Origin: Rhodococcus gordoniae
GTDB lineage: Bacteria > Actinomycetota > Actinomycetes > Mycobacteriales > Mycobacteriaceae
Direction of reading: 5' to 3'
Assembly: GCF_001646655.1 (NCBI RefSeq)
Contig: NZ_LPZN01000015.1
Coordinates: forward strand, 62,000 to 125,999
DNA: 64,000 nt
Under the pieces are notes generated by a model that was not told the DNA's origin, did no database searches, and saw only the letters and a program-made list of their open reading frames with translations. Made by a program: the position numbers and the translations under genes. Of this stretch, positions 44,047 through 52,075 are shown in pieces; positions within the stretch are counted from its first letter, which is position 1; the number at the start of each line of letters is the position of its first letter.

Positions 44047-45993
44047 GTGGCCGTAACCATCCGCAAAGGCCGTGACAGCATCACCAAGCGAGTGCTGCTG
44101 GGAAGGCCGCTGCGCAGCGACACACTCGGCCACACACTGCTGCCGAAACGGATAGCCCTGCCGGTCTTCGCATCCGACGCCCTGTCGTCCGTCGCCTATG
44201 CGCCGGAGGAGATCTTCCTCGTATTGTCGGTGGCGGGCCTGTCCGCCTACGCATTCTCCGGTTGGATCGGTCTCGCGGTCGCCGTCGTTCTCGTCGTGGT
44301 GGTCGCGAGCTACCGGCAGAACGTGCATGCCTACCCGTCCGGGGGCGGCGACTACGAAGTGGCGACGAAGAACCTCGGTGCGATGGCCGGCCTGACGGTG
44401 GGCAGCGCGCTGATCGTCGACTACGTGCTGACGGTCGCCGTGTCGATCTCGTCGGCCGCCCAGAACATCGGGTCGGCCGTCCCCTTCGTCGAACACCACA
44501 AAGTGCTGTTCGCCATCACCGCGATCACACTCCTCACCGCGGTCAACCTGCGCGGACTGCGCGAAGCCGGAACAGCTTTCGCCGTGCCCACCTACGCCTT
44601 CATGTTCTGTGTCGGGGTGATGCTCGTCTGGGGTTTCGTGCGTCTCGTCGTGTCCGATGTCCCTCTACGCGCCGAGTCGTCGCACTACGAACTCGCCGCC
44701 GAACAATCCCACCTCGCCGGACTGGCCTTCGCCTTCCTCCTCGCCCGCGCCTTCTCGTCGGGATGCGCGGCCCTGACCGGAGTGGAGGCCATCAGCAACG
44801 GGGTACCGGCCTTCCGGAAACCGAAATCACACAACGCCGCCACCACCCTGCTCATGCTGGGCGCCATCGCGATCACGCTGCTGATGGGCATCATCGTCCT
44901 CGCCGAGCGACTGGGGGTCCTCGTCGCCGCAGATCCCGCCACGCAGTTGAGCGGAGCACCGGCCGGATATCACCAGAAGACACTGATCGCGCAGGTCGCC
45001 GAAACGGTCTTCACCGGTTTCCCGCTCGGCTTCTACCTCGTCACCGCCGTCACCGCGCTGATCCTCGTCCTCGCCGCCAATACGGCATTCAACGGGTTCC
45101 CGGTTCTCGCGTCGGTGCTCGCGCAGGACAAACACCTGCCGACTCAGCTGCGCACCAGAGGCGATCGGCTCGCGTTCAGCAACGGCATCGTCTTCCTGGC
45201 CCTCGGAGCGATCGTGCTGGTATGGATGTTCGACGCCGAGGTCACGCATCTCATCCAGCTCTACATCGTCGGTGTGTTCGTCTCCTTCACGTTGAGCCAG
45301 ACCGGCATGGTTCGTCACTGGACGCGACTGCTGGCCACCGAGACCGACTCGCGTCACCGCCGGAGGATGCAACGCTCGCGCGTCATCAACGGTGTCGGGC
45401 TCGCGATGACGGGGACCGTCCTGATCATCGTGCTCATCACGAAATTCCTCGCCGGCGCGTGGATTGCCATCCTCGCCATGGTGAGCGTGTTCGTGATGAT
45501 GCGGGCCGTCAACCGCCACTACCGACGCGTGGCGGTCGAACTCGACCCGGCCAACTGGGACGGTCTGTTGCCCAGTCGCACGTATTCGATCGTGCTCGTA
45601 GCCAAGCTGCATCACCCCACGCGTCGCGCGCTCGCGTACGCCTCGGCCACCCATCCCGACACGCTCGAGGCGATCACCGTCGACGTCGACGAGGAGGACA
45701 CCCGGAATCTCGTGCGCGAATGGGAGTCCAGCGACATCACGATTCCCTTGAAGGTGCTGGAGTCGCCGTACCGGGAGATCACACGACCGGTGCTCGAGTA
45801 CGTCAGGCGGGTACGGGGCAACTCACCCCGCGATGTGGTCACCGTCTTCGTCCCCGAATACGTCGTGGGGCACTGGTGGGAGAACCTGCTCCACAACCAG
45901 AGCGCGCTGAGGCTCAAGAGTCGCCTGTTGTTCCAGCCCGGCGTGATGGTGACGAGCGTGCCGTGGCGGTTGCATTCTTCGGAAGCGAAGTAA
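44047..45993 (+). CDS. KimA-like potassium importer (APC superfamily)
   Basis: A 648-residue transporter closely patterned on Bacillus KimA (YdaO): LLGRPLRSDTLGHTLLPK, then FASDALSSVAYAPEEI, SYRQNVHAYPSGGGDYEV, FSSGCAALTGVEAISNGVPAF and LAANTAFNGFPVLASVLAQD. Twelve helices in residues 30-480 are followed by a cytoplasmic C-terminal domain of about 170 residues. KimA takes up potassium with protons and is inhibited by c-di-AMP in Bacillus. GTG 44047 is chosen because AGGAG lies nine bases upstream; GTG 44041 is possible. The upstream leader is structured. No other potassium gene is near. Confidence 0.85.
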   Translation: MAVTIRKGRDSITKRVLLGRPLRSDTLGHTLLPKRIALPVFASDALSSVAYAPEEIFLVLSVAGLSAYAFSGWIGLAVAVVLVVVVASYRQNVHAYPSGGGDYEVATKNLGAMAGLTVGSALIVDYVLTVAVSISSAAQNIGSAVPFVEHHKVLFAITAITLLTAVNLRGLREAGTAFAVPTYAFMFCVGVMLVWGFVRLVVSDVPLRAESSHYELAAEQSHLAGLAFAFLLARAFSSGCAALTGVEAISNGVPAFRKPKSHNAATTLLMLGAIAITLLMGIIVLAERLGVLVAADPATQLSGAPAGYHQKTLIAQVAETVFTGFPLGFYLVTAVTALILVLAANTAFNGFPVLASVLAQDKHLPTQLRTRGDRLAFSNGIVFLALGAIVLVWMFDAEVTHLIQLYIVGVFVSFTLSQTGMVRHWTRLLATETDSRHRRRMQRSRVINGVGLAMTGTVLIIVLITKFLAGAWIAILAMVSVFVMMRAVNRHYRRVAVELDPANWDGLLPSRTYSIVLVAKLHHPTRRALAYASATHPDTLEAITVDVDEEDTRNLVREWESSDITIPLKVLESPYREITRPVLEYVRRVRGNSPRDVVTVFVPEYVVGHWWENLLHNQSALRLKSRLLFQPGVMVTSVPWRLHSSEAK

Positions 45994-46072
45994 CCGAGCG
46001 CGACGGGCTGCGCTCACCGAAGTTCACATACCGATCCCGGCCGTTCCATTCGGACTCGGGACGATCCGCCAC
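45914..46072 (-). CDS. Small protein overlapping the transporter end, antisense
   Basis: A 52-residue candidate on the minus strand. AAGGAG lies six bases before GTG 46072 and the first half of the peptide (ADRPESEWNGRDRYVNFGER) looks protein-like, with coding-type third positions. The second half is Ser/Thr/Ala-rich and lies antisense to the last 80 bases of the transporter gene. ATG 46078 is in the same frame but too close to the ribosome binding site. No family is recognised; it may be real or chance. Confidence 0.4.
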   Translation of the reverse strand: MADRPESEWNGRDRYVNFGERSPSRSVTSLPKNATATARSSPSRRAGTTGDS

Positions 46073-46145
46073 GCACATCTCCTTCGTCGGAAACACTGCG
46101 TTTCCACGGTAGGCGCGCTCGTCGTTGTCGGTGCAGTCGCTGAGG

Positions 46146-46907
46146 TCAGTGCCAGTCGCCCTGCCGCCCGAGGGTCTCGACGGGAGTCGCGCCGGGTCGG
46201 GTCCATTGCGGCGCCGGGCGGCTCGTCTCACCCCATGTCGCGTGCCCCTCGGCGTCCGTACGCCAGAACCAGCACGGGTCGTCTCCCTCCGGCCGGCCCT
46301 CGGGCTTGTCCTCCCACCTCTCGCCGCGCCCGTACGGGGTCATGTCGAGCAGGCCGACGGAACTGTTGGCCCGTTCGGTGCCGCGACCCGTCGTGGAGTA
46401 GGTGAGGAAGGTCCGGTCGCCGTCCCGGAGATAGGAGGTGAGACAACCCATCGCTCCGCCCACGGGTTCGTCGATGTCGCGCACCGAATACCAGGGTTGG
46501 GTGTATCCCATGAACTCGACGAACGCGGCCACTTCCTCCCAGGTACCCGTGGTCACGAACGCGAGCGAGACGCCGCGGGCCTCGAGGTAGACGGCGTCGC
46601 GGACATGCCAGGCCGTGGTGGTGCACCCCTCGCACTGTCCTTGCGGGGGTGCACCGTCGTACCACATGTGTTTGTAGACGACGAGTTCGTTGCGGCCCTG
46701 GAAGAGGTCGAGGAAGGGGACCGGGCCGCCAGGTCCTGCCACCTCGACCGTGCCGTCGAACTCCACCATCGGCAGTCGGCGGCGAGCCGCGGCGATGGCG
46801 TCGCCTTCTTTCGTGTGGGCCTTCTCCCGGAGCAGGAGCTCGTCGCGTGCGGCCTGCCAGGTGGCGAGGTCGACCACGGGTGGGCGGCCGGATCGCGGTG
46901 TGGTCAT
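46146..46907 (-). CDS. DUF899-family thioredoxin-fold protein
   Basis: A 253-residue protein of the DUF899 family (thioredoxin-like, AhpC/TSA-related). Seen features are LLLREKAHTKEGDAIAAARRRLPMV, VYKHMWYDGAPPQGQCEGCTTTAWHV with a CxxC motif, and FLTYSTTGRGTE, YGRGERWEDKPEG. The exact reaction is unknown; the Cys pair suggests a redox role. It follows an alpha/beta hydrolase gene by 26 bases on the same strand and is likely co-transcribed with it. Confidence 0.85.
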   Translation of the reverse strand: MTTPRSGRPPVVDLATWQAARDELLLREKAHTKEGDAIAAARRRLPMVEFDGTVEVAGPGGPVPFLDLFQGRNELVVYKHMWYDGAPPQGQCEGCTTTAWHVRDAVYLEARGVSLAFVTTGTWEEVAAFVEFMGYTQPWYSVRDIDEPVGGAMGCLTSYLRDGDRTFLTYSTTGRGTERANSSVGLLDMTPYGRGERWEDKPEGRPEGDDPCWFWRTDAEGHATWGETSRPAPQWTRPGATPVETLGRQGDWH

Positions 46908-46933
46908 GGTGAGCTCCCGGATGATCGGACGGA

Positions 46934-47806
46934 TTACACGCGGCTCGGTTGCAGCACGTCGCGGAGCACGGCGGCGAACGCTTCCGGGTCGCCGGGCATG
47001 CCCTGCTCGGCGCCCATGAAGCCACCGTGGTCACCGGGGAACAGGGTCGGGGTGGTGCCGAGCCGGTCGGCGAGCGCTGCGGCGGTCCGCCCGCACAATT
47101 GACGGGCCGACTCGCGGCCACTCGCGACGACGATGCGCGTCGACGCGCTCGCGAGAGCGTCGAGATCCGGGTGATAGCCCGTGCACGACATCCAGTTCTG
47201 GCTCAGCAGTACGTCGTCGCGGGTCCCGTCGTCCTCGGTGGGCAGCCCGAAGTCGGAAGGGTTCGGCGACGGGCGACCGAGATGGTCGGAGGTCAGCTCG
47301 CCCTCATAACTGATCAGGGCGATGAACTTCGCCATGGCCGGTCCGAGGCCGCTGCGCTGATAGGTGTCGTGGATGTCGTCGCGCACCGCTTCGGCCGAGG
47401 CGCGATCGGGCAGCAGTTCGAGGATCGGCGGTTCGTGGGCGACCAGCGTGCGCACCTGCTCGGGATGCCGCGAGACGAGTTCGAGCGCGTTGACAGCCCC
47501 GCCGCTGCTGGCGAAGACGTCGACGGGGCCGAGATCGAGTTCGACGAGGATCCGGTGCAGGTCGTCGGCGTGCAGGGCGGGTGTGGACTGCAGCGACGTG
47601 TCGGTGCGCGTACCGCGACCCGTGCCGCGCGGGTCGTAGGTGATCACCGTCCGGTCGTCGAAGCAGGAGGCGAGGCCTGCGAAGCCGCTCGCGTCCATCG
47701 GGGATCCTGCGAGAAGCAGCGGCGTGGCGCCGCCGGGGACGGGGCGGACGTCGTAGACGAGGGTCGCGCCGGGAAGGTCGATCGTGCGGGTGACGAGTTC
47801 GGGCAT
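46934..47806 (-). CDS. Alpha/beta hydrolase
   Basis: A 290-residue hydrolase with LLLAGSPMDASGFAGLA, YDPRGTGRGTR, and the nucleophile elbow ASSGGAVNALEL (Ser in SSGG). A late GDHGGFMG provides the catalytic His. ATG 47806 is chosen over an upstream ATG because GAAGGAG lies close before it. The substrate is unknown. It is followed by the DUF899 gene and preceded at 102 bases by a 21-codon ORF with a perfect ribosome binding site, which may be its leader peptide. Confidence 0.85.
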   Translation of the reverse strand: MPELVTRTIDLPGATLVYDVRPVPGGATPLLLAGSPMDASGFAGLASCFDDRTVITYDPRGTGRGTRTDTSLQSTPALHADDLHRILVELDLGPVDVFASSGGAVNALELVSRHPEQVRTLVAHEPPILELLPDRASAEAVRDDIHDTYQRSGLGPAMAKFIALISYEGELTSDHLGRPSPNPSDFGLPTEDDGTRDDVLLSQNWMSCTGYHPDLDALASASTRIVVASGRESARQLCGRTAAALADRLGTTPTLFPGDHGGFMGAEQGMPGDPEAFAAVLRDVLQPSRV

Positions 47807-47907
47807 GTCGGCTCCTTCGAGTTCGGTGACCATACCGACCCGCGCCGACCGGAAAATTCATCGCACACACGACCGCGTCCGCACGTTCGGACGCGGCGTG
47901 CGCTGGC

Positions 47908-47973
47908 TCAGTGGATGCTGTCCGGTGTTGTGGGCAGTCCGCCGAGGGGGAGCGCAAGAGATCCGAAGTGCAT
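47908..47973 (-). CDS. 21-residue peptide, possible leader peptide
   Basis: ATG 47973 follows a perfect AGGAGG with seven-base spacing and runs for 21 codons (MHFGSLALPLGG, then LPTTPDSIH). It lies 101 bases upstream of the alpha/beta hydrolase gene on the same strand. The strength of the ribosome binding site argues for translation. It is not rich in one amino acid, so a classic attenuation leader is not obvious. It may be a short functional peptide or a uORF. Confidence 0.5.
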   Translation of the reverse strand: MHFGSLALPLGGLPTTPDSIH

Positions 47974-48245
47974 ATGTGTTCCTCCTGTCGTTCGGGAATC
48001 CGGACTGCGTCCGCACCGGGACGCTGAGGGAGGAGTACCCGCCGCTGCGCCGTGAAACCCTGCCGGCGGTCGAGAACTCACTTCGTTACGTTTTCGTGCC
48101 CTCGGGAAGGTTCTGCGCGGTGGGGCAGGGTCGGGGTCTGCGACTCGCTCGACCACGGGATGCCGCGCATCGGTCACCTGCGACTGCAGAACATTCCGCT
48201 GCCGGAGTGGGCGTTTGCGCGCATGGGTGCCGGGAATCCGTATCC

Positions 48246-48485
48246 ATGGCAAGCATGGAACCGTTTCTCCCGATCAAGCACACCGGCTCGAACGAGATCG
48301 ACGCGGCCGATCCGGGTCCGGGTGCGCCCGGCAGCGATCCCGGACCTATGCCTTCGGGCGAGCAGGTCGACCCCGAGATGGCGGAACGGGAGAAAGAAGA
48401 ATTCGAGAAGCGAATGTCCGAGAAGCGCCGCGAGAAACCGGTTTTCCGAGCTCCCGAGGTGCATCCGGATTCATCCGGGCGATGA
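48246..48485 (+). CDS. Small hydrophilic protein
   Basis: A 79-residue ORF with start ATG 48246 (or ATG 48255). The N-terminal part is Pro/Gly/Asp-rich (DPGPGAPGSDPGPMPSGEQ), followed by a charged helix (EMAEREKEEFEKRMSEKRRE). Codon use is typical for the region and a perfect terminator hairpin starts five bases after the stop, which supports a real gene. The ribosome binding site is weak (GGGA). No family is recognised. Confidence 0.6.
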   Translation: MASMEPFLPIKHTGSNEIDAADPGPGAPGSDPGPMPSGEQVDPEMAEREKEEFEKRMSEKRREKPVFRAPEVHPDSSGR

Positions 48486-48490
48486 CCGAA

Positions 48491-48517
48491 CCGCGCCCGC
48501 ACAGAGTGCGGGCGCGG
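48491..48517. terminator. Bidirectional terminator
   Basis: Perfect 12-base arms CCGCGCCCGCAC (48491-48502) and GTGCGGGCGCGG (48506-48517) with a three-base loop, between two convergent small genes. Confidence 0.85.
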
Positions 48518-48533
48518 AGTCGATCTACGGCTG

Positions 48534-48599
48534 TCAGAGAATGACGCCCAGGGCAGCGAGCAGGCCGACGAGGGTGAGACCGAGGGATCCGAGCAGCAT
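48534..48599 (-). CDS. 21-residue hydrophobic membrane peptide
   Basis: ATG 48599 has GGAGG five bases upstream and is followed by 21 codons that form a single hydrophobic helix (MLLGSLGLTLVGLLAALGVI, then L). A bidirectional terminator lies 17 bases past the stop. The tight pairing of start signal, membrane helix and terminator makes a translated small membrane peptide likely. It could modulate a membrane protein or be a toxin-like peptide; nothing supports either. The 182 bases before it (48600-48781) are A/T-richer and probably hold its promoter. Confidence 0.55.
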   Translation of the reverse strand: MLLGSLGLTLVGLLAALGVIL

Positions 48600-48781
48600 G
48601 AGTACCTCCATTGTTGTTCGTACACTGGCATGTCCACGAGGGACTGTGCGGAAGTGGACGTGTCCGAAGACGTTTCCGTTCACTTCCTTCTCATACGTCG
48701 CAACCGTCCCATTTGTTGTTACCCCGCATCAACAGCTGTGATTGTTTTGTGATCTTGAAGTCCGATTCGCCCGAAATATCG

Positions 48782-49570
48782 TCACTTATGGGCGTTTTGA
48801 GCCTTTCCTCGTTCGATCACGGAAGCTCGCCGCTCCGCGACCAGCGACGGGGAGAACTCCTGCATCCACGCCTCCGACGTCTGCTGCTCCACGCGCAGAG
48901 CGGGTTCGACGACGTGCTCTTCCGCGCGTCGATACGACGCGAGCAGTGCCCGCACACCGGGCTGGTCGTTGCCGGCGACCGTCCGCGCGACCTCCAGTGC
49001 CGTATCGAGGAGTTCGTCGTGCGCGACGACCTGCGTCACCAGACCGACGCGTAGTGCCTCGTCGGCACTCACGAAGTTGCCGGACAGGCTCATGCGACGC
49101 GCGAAGCCCGGACCCACGGCTGCGGGCAGGCGCTGGGTGAGTCCCCAGCCCGGCAGGACACCGACGCGCGCGTGGGTGTCGGCGAACCGGGCGCGCTCGG
49201 ACGCGATGAGGAAGTCGCACGCGAGCGCCATCTCGAGGCCGCCGGTGATGGCAGCGCCGTTCACCGCGCCGATGATCGGCTTGGAGATCGGCGTCCACGG
49301 GTGACCGACCGGGAGGCCGGCGCCCGAGACCAGCGAGAGGTTGCCGCCGCTCTCTCCGAGTTCCTGCAGGTCGAGTCCGGCGCAGAAGGCCGGATCGGTG
49401 CCGGTGAGGATCACGACGTTCGTATCGTCGTCCGTATCCGCTGCGGCGACCTCGGTGCGCAGTGCGTCGATGAGCGCCGAGCTCAGCGCGTTCCGCGCCT
49501 GCGGCCGGTTGAAGGTGAGGATGCGGACGGCGTCGCGCTGCTCGACGAGCAGGATCTCTTCGGAAGTCAT
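48782..49570 (-). CDS. Enoyl-CoA hydratase/isomerase family protein
   Basis: A 262-residue crotonase-fold enzyme. Seen features: LTFNRPQARNALSSALIDAL, VVILTGTDPAFCAGLDLQEL (oxyanion hole), PIIGAVNGAAITGGLEMALACDF, FADTHARVGVLPGWGLTQRLPAAVG, and the Glu-rich catalytic stretch. It would hydrate a 2-enoyl-CoA in fatty acid or side-chain degradation. Start ATG 49570. It is monocistronic and faces away from the kshA unit, with the hairpin repeat 49678-49756 between them. Confidence 0.88.
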   Translation of the reverse strand: MTSEEILLVEQRDAVRILTFNRPQARNALSSALIDALRTEVAAADTDDDTNVVILTGTDPAFCAGLDLQELGESGGNLSLVSGAGLPVGHPWTPISKPIIGAVNGAAITGGLEMALACDFLIASERARFADTHARVGVLPGWGLTQRLPAAVGPGFARRMSLSGNFVSADEALRVGLVTQVVAHDELLDTALEVARTVAGNDQPGVRALLASYRRAEEHVVEPALRVEQQTSEAWMQEFSPSLVAERRASVIERGKAQNAHK

Positions 49571-49677
49571 GGCCCGACAGTATCCGCAACCTCGGTGGAT
49601 CCGACCCCGCTCGTTCACCGAGTGCACCGTGGATGCGCACCGCTGAGCGGATGCGCCGGAACGTGATCCGCATTCCA

Positions 49678-49756
49678 CGTCCGACCCCGGGCCGACGCGC
49701 CGAAACGAGGTTCGCCCCTGCAACACGCGGGGCGAGCCCCGTTTCACCGCGCGAAA
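49678..49756 (+). repeat. Hairpin repeat, copy 1
   Basis: A repeat unit of about 75 bases with a long imperfect inverted repeat: GAAACGAGGTTCGCCCC (49702-49718) pairs with GGGGCGAGCCCCGTTTC (49729-49745) with two mismatches, around loop TGCAACACGC. The second copy at 57957-58036 has the same orientation and differs at about four of 58 core positions. The two copies bracket the kshA to SnoaL block. Confidence 0.75.
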
Positions 49757-49805
49757 GGTGACCGGGAGATCGGTGGAACGCCGATTGTCCCGCTGGGCTG
49801 AAAAG

Positions 49806-49823
49806 CTGTGTCGCCGGACACAG
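49806..49823 (+). promoter_or_regulatory. Operator-like palindrome upstream of kshA unit
   Basis: Seven-base arms CTGTGTC and GACACAG around GCCG, 45 bases before the start of the small Cys protein and kshA. Its position is that of an operator overlapping the promoter. It does not match the KstR consensus. TetR regulator 51380-51967 is a candidate binder. Confidence 0.55.
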
Positions 49824-49868
49824 TGCGGTTCCTAGTCTCGGCTCATCCGAGGAAGGGAACCGGCAACA

Positions 49869-50147
49869 ATGCAGTCGCTCGCCTGTCACACCTGTGACGC
49901 TCGCGTGCTCGTCGCGAAGTACAGCCCCGCTCATACCAGCATCCAGTGGTCCGACGAGGCCCGGCAGTCGTGCCGTGAGATCGCGGCCGCCTCCGCGGTC
50001 GGTCCCGGTGCTTACGTGATGCGGTGCGAGGCACTCGACCGCACGGTGGACGAGGCCGTGTCCGACGGTGTGATCCGGACCGGCCACCGGGTCGACCCCG
50101 CCATCGCTCCTCTCGCTTCCACGGAGGCGGCCACCCCGGCCCGGTGA
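49869..50147 (+). CDS. Small Cys-containing protein upstream of kshA
   Basis: A 92-residue soluble protein with a CxxC pair at its N-terminus (SLACHTCDARVL) and two more Cys at about residues 35 and 52 (RQSCREIA and VMRCEALD). It may bind a metal or an iron-sulfur cluster, or be redox active. The start follows GGAAGGGAACC. It precedes the Rieske oxygenase gene by 59 bases and is likely co-transcribed, so a role as an accessory to the oxygenase is possible. No family name is known to me. Confidence 0.65.
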   Translation: MQSLACHTCDARVLVAKYSPAHTSIQWSDEARQSCREIAAASAVGPGAYVMRCEALDRTVDEAVSDGVIRTGHRVDPAIAPLASTEAATPAR

Positions 50148-50206
50148 CCGCCGTTCGTCTTCACCACTCTTCAGCCCCTTCACTTCTCGTCAGCGCAGGA
50201 GAAACC

Positions 50207-51343
50207 ATGACCGTCCCCCAGGAGCGGATCGAGATCCGCAACATCGATCCCGGTACCAATCCCACCCGCTTCGCGCGCGGATGGCATTGCATCGGCCTCG
50301 CCAAGAATTTCCGTGACGGAAAGCCGCACCAGGTCAAGGTGTTCGGCACCGACCTGGTGGTCTTCGCCGACACGGCAGGAAAGCTGCACGTGCTCGACGC
50401 CTTCTGCCGGCACATGGGTGGCAATCTCGCGCGCGGGGAGATCAAGGGCGACACCATCGCGTGCCCGTTCCACGACTGGCGCTGGAACGGCCAGGGCCGT
50501 TGCGAAGCGGTTCCGTACGCGCGCCGCACGCCGAAGCTGGGCCGCACCAAGGCGTGGACGACGATGGAGCGCAACGGCGTTCTCTTCGTCTGGCACTGCC
50601 CGCAGGGTAGTGAGCCCACTCCCGAACTCGCGATCCCCGAGATCGAGGGCTACGAGGACGGGCAGTGGAGCGAGTGGACGTGGACGACCATCCACGTCGA
50701 GGGCTCGCACTGCCGCGAGATCGTCGACAACGTCGTCGACATGGCGCACTTCTTCTACGTGCACTACCAGATGCCCGAGTACTTCAAGAACGTCTTCGAC
50801 GGGCACATCGCCGGCCAGCACATGCGCTCCTACGGCCGTGACGACATCAAGACCGGCGTGCAGATGGATCTGCCGGAGGCGCAGACTATTTCGGATGCCT
50901 TCTACTACGGCCCGTCCTTCATGCTCGATACGATCTACACGGTCGCCGAGGGCACGACCATCGAGTCGAAGCTGATCAACTGCCATTACCCGGTGACGAA
51001 CAATTCGTTCGTGCTGCAGTTCGGCACCATCGTCAAGAAGATCGAGGGCATGTCCGAGGAGCAGGCCGCCGAGATGGCGACGATGTTCACCGACGGTCTC
51101 GAAGAGCAGTTCGCCCAGGACATCGAGATCTGGAAGCACAAGTCCCGCATCGAGAATCCGCTCCTCACCGAGGAGGACGGCCCGGTCTACCAGCTGCGTC
51201 GCTGGTACAACCAGTTCTACGTCGACCTCGAGGACGTCACGCCGGACATGACGCAGCGTTTCGAATTCGAGGTGGACACCTCTCGTGCGCTCGAGTCGTG
51301 GCAGCAGGAGGTCGAGGAGAATCTCGCCGGTTCTGCGGAGTGA
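50207..51343 (+). CDS. kshA: 3-ketosteroid 9-alpha-hydroxylase oxygenase (KshA-type Rieske protein)
   Basis: A 378-residue Rieske non-heme iron oxygenase. The [2Fe-2S] ligands are C67 and H69 (FCRHMGG) and C86 and H89 (CPFHDW). The mononuclear iron ligands are H181 and H186 (VVDMAHFFYVHYQ), with the C-terminal Asp further on. The start (MTVPQERIEIRNIDPG) and length match KshA of Rhodococcus and Mycobacterium, which opens steroid ring B together with reductase KshB. ATG 50207 follows GCAGGAG. No kshB gene is in the window. It is probably one of several paralogs in the genome. Confidence 0.92.
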   Translation: MTVPQERIEIRNIDPGTNPTRFARGWHCIGLAKNFRDGKPHQVKVFGTDLVVFADTAGKLHVLDAFCRHMGGNLARGEIKGDTIACPFHDWRWNGQGRCEAVPYARRTPKLGRTKAWTTMERNGVLFVWHCPQGSEPTPELAIPEIEGYEDGQWSEWTWTTIHVEGSHCREIVDNVVDMAHFFYVHYQMPEYFKNVFDGHIAGQHMRSYGRDDIKTGVQMDLPEAQTISDAFYYGPSFMLDTIYTVAEGTTIESKLINCHYPVTNNSFVLQFGTIVKKIEGMSEEQAAEMATMFTDGLEEQFAQDIEIWKHKSRIENPLLTEEDGPVYQLRRWYNQFYVDLEDVTPDMTQRFEFEVDTSRALESWQQEVEENLAGSAE

Positions 51344-51349
51344 TCCGAT

Positions 51350-51381
51350 GATCCGTCCCGTCGCCTGCGGCGGGACGGATC
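51350..51381. terminator. Bidirectional terminator after kshA
   Basis: Arms GATCCGTCCCGTCG (51350-51363) and CGGCGGGACGGATC (51368-51381) pair with one G-T wobble around CCTG. It overlaps the stop of the convergent tetR gene by two bases. Confidence 0.82.
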
Positions 51382-51967
51382 AGGCCTCTCGGCGGCGGAA
51401 TCCGTCGACGGCCAGCGACACGATGGCGCGGGCGAGATCGGCCAGGGTGCGGTTCGGTCCCGGCCGGTACCAGCGGGAGGCATGCCAGACCGCGTCGTAG
51501 AGAAGTTCCCGGAACGTCTCGGGGTCGATGTCGGTGCGGAAGAGGCCGTCTTCGGTGCCTTCCCGGATGGTGTCGCGCCAGGCGACCTGCATGGCGTCCG
51601 CGGAGGCGACCATGTCGGCTTCGACGACGCGTTCGCGCATGTATTCGCCTTCGCGCCGCCAGATGGATGTCGCCCCGTGGTAGTCCTCGGAGGTCTCCAG
51701 CGCTATCCGGGTGAGCGCTTCGAGCCGCTCGACGGGCGGCAGGTTGCGCCTGAGTACCTCGCGGCAGCGTTCGTTGAGGTCGGTGATGTACTCGCGGATG
51801 AGCTCGGTGACGATCGCTTCCTTGGACGGGAAGTAGTGGTAGAGCGCTCCGGAGTAGACGCCGACCGCATCGGCGATCTCGCGGATGGTCGTAGCGGTGA
51901 CGCCCTTGCGAGCGAAGATCTCCGCAGATCTGTCGAGTATCTGTCTCCTGCGCTCCTGCGGATCCAC
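51380..51967 (-). CDS. TetR-family regulator
   Basis: A 195-residue repressor with an N-terminal helix-turn-helix (RRQILDRSAEIFARKGV, TTIREIADAVGVYSGALYHYF, SKEAIVTELI) and an all-helical ligand domain containing ATSIWRREGEYMRE. It resembles KstR2-like regulators in layout. GTG 51967 is chosen because GAGAGGA lies five bases upstream; an ATG at 52027 would add 20 residues. It is convergent to kshA and divergent from the SDR gene, whose operator ATTGATC-N4-GATCAAT lies between them at 52024-52045. Confidence 0.88.
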   Translation of the reverse strand: MDPQERRRQILDRSAEIFARKGVTATTIREIADAVGVYSGALYHYFPSKEAIVTELIREYITDLNERCREVLRRNLPPVERLEALTRIALETSEDYHGATSIWRREGEYMRERVVEADMVASADAMQVAWRDTIREGTEDGLFRTDIDPETFRELLYDAVWHASRWYRPGPNRTLADLARAIVSLAVDGFRRREA

Positions 51968-52023
51968 CGTCGTCCTCTCGTAAAGCCTGGTCGAGGCCTG
52001 TTCCGGGCAACATTGTGCCACAT

Positions 52024-52045
52024 CCATTGATCAATCGATCAATGG
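52024..52045 (+). promoter_or_regulatory. Operator 1, CCATTGATC-AATC-GATCAATGG
   Basis: Nine-base arms CCATTGATC and GATCAATGG around AATC, 31 bases before the SDR start. It is the longest of three sites with the common core ATTGATC-N4-GATCAAT (others at 53653-53671 and 54395-54412). Confidence 0.75.
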
Positions 52046-52075
52046 AGTCCCGTCCCGATCTCTTCAGGAGTATGC

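Noticed and set aside
49571..49868. KstR operator before the kshA unit
   Set aside because: No sequence close to the KstR consensus was found; the only palindrome is CTGTGTC-GCCG-GACACAG.
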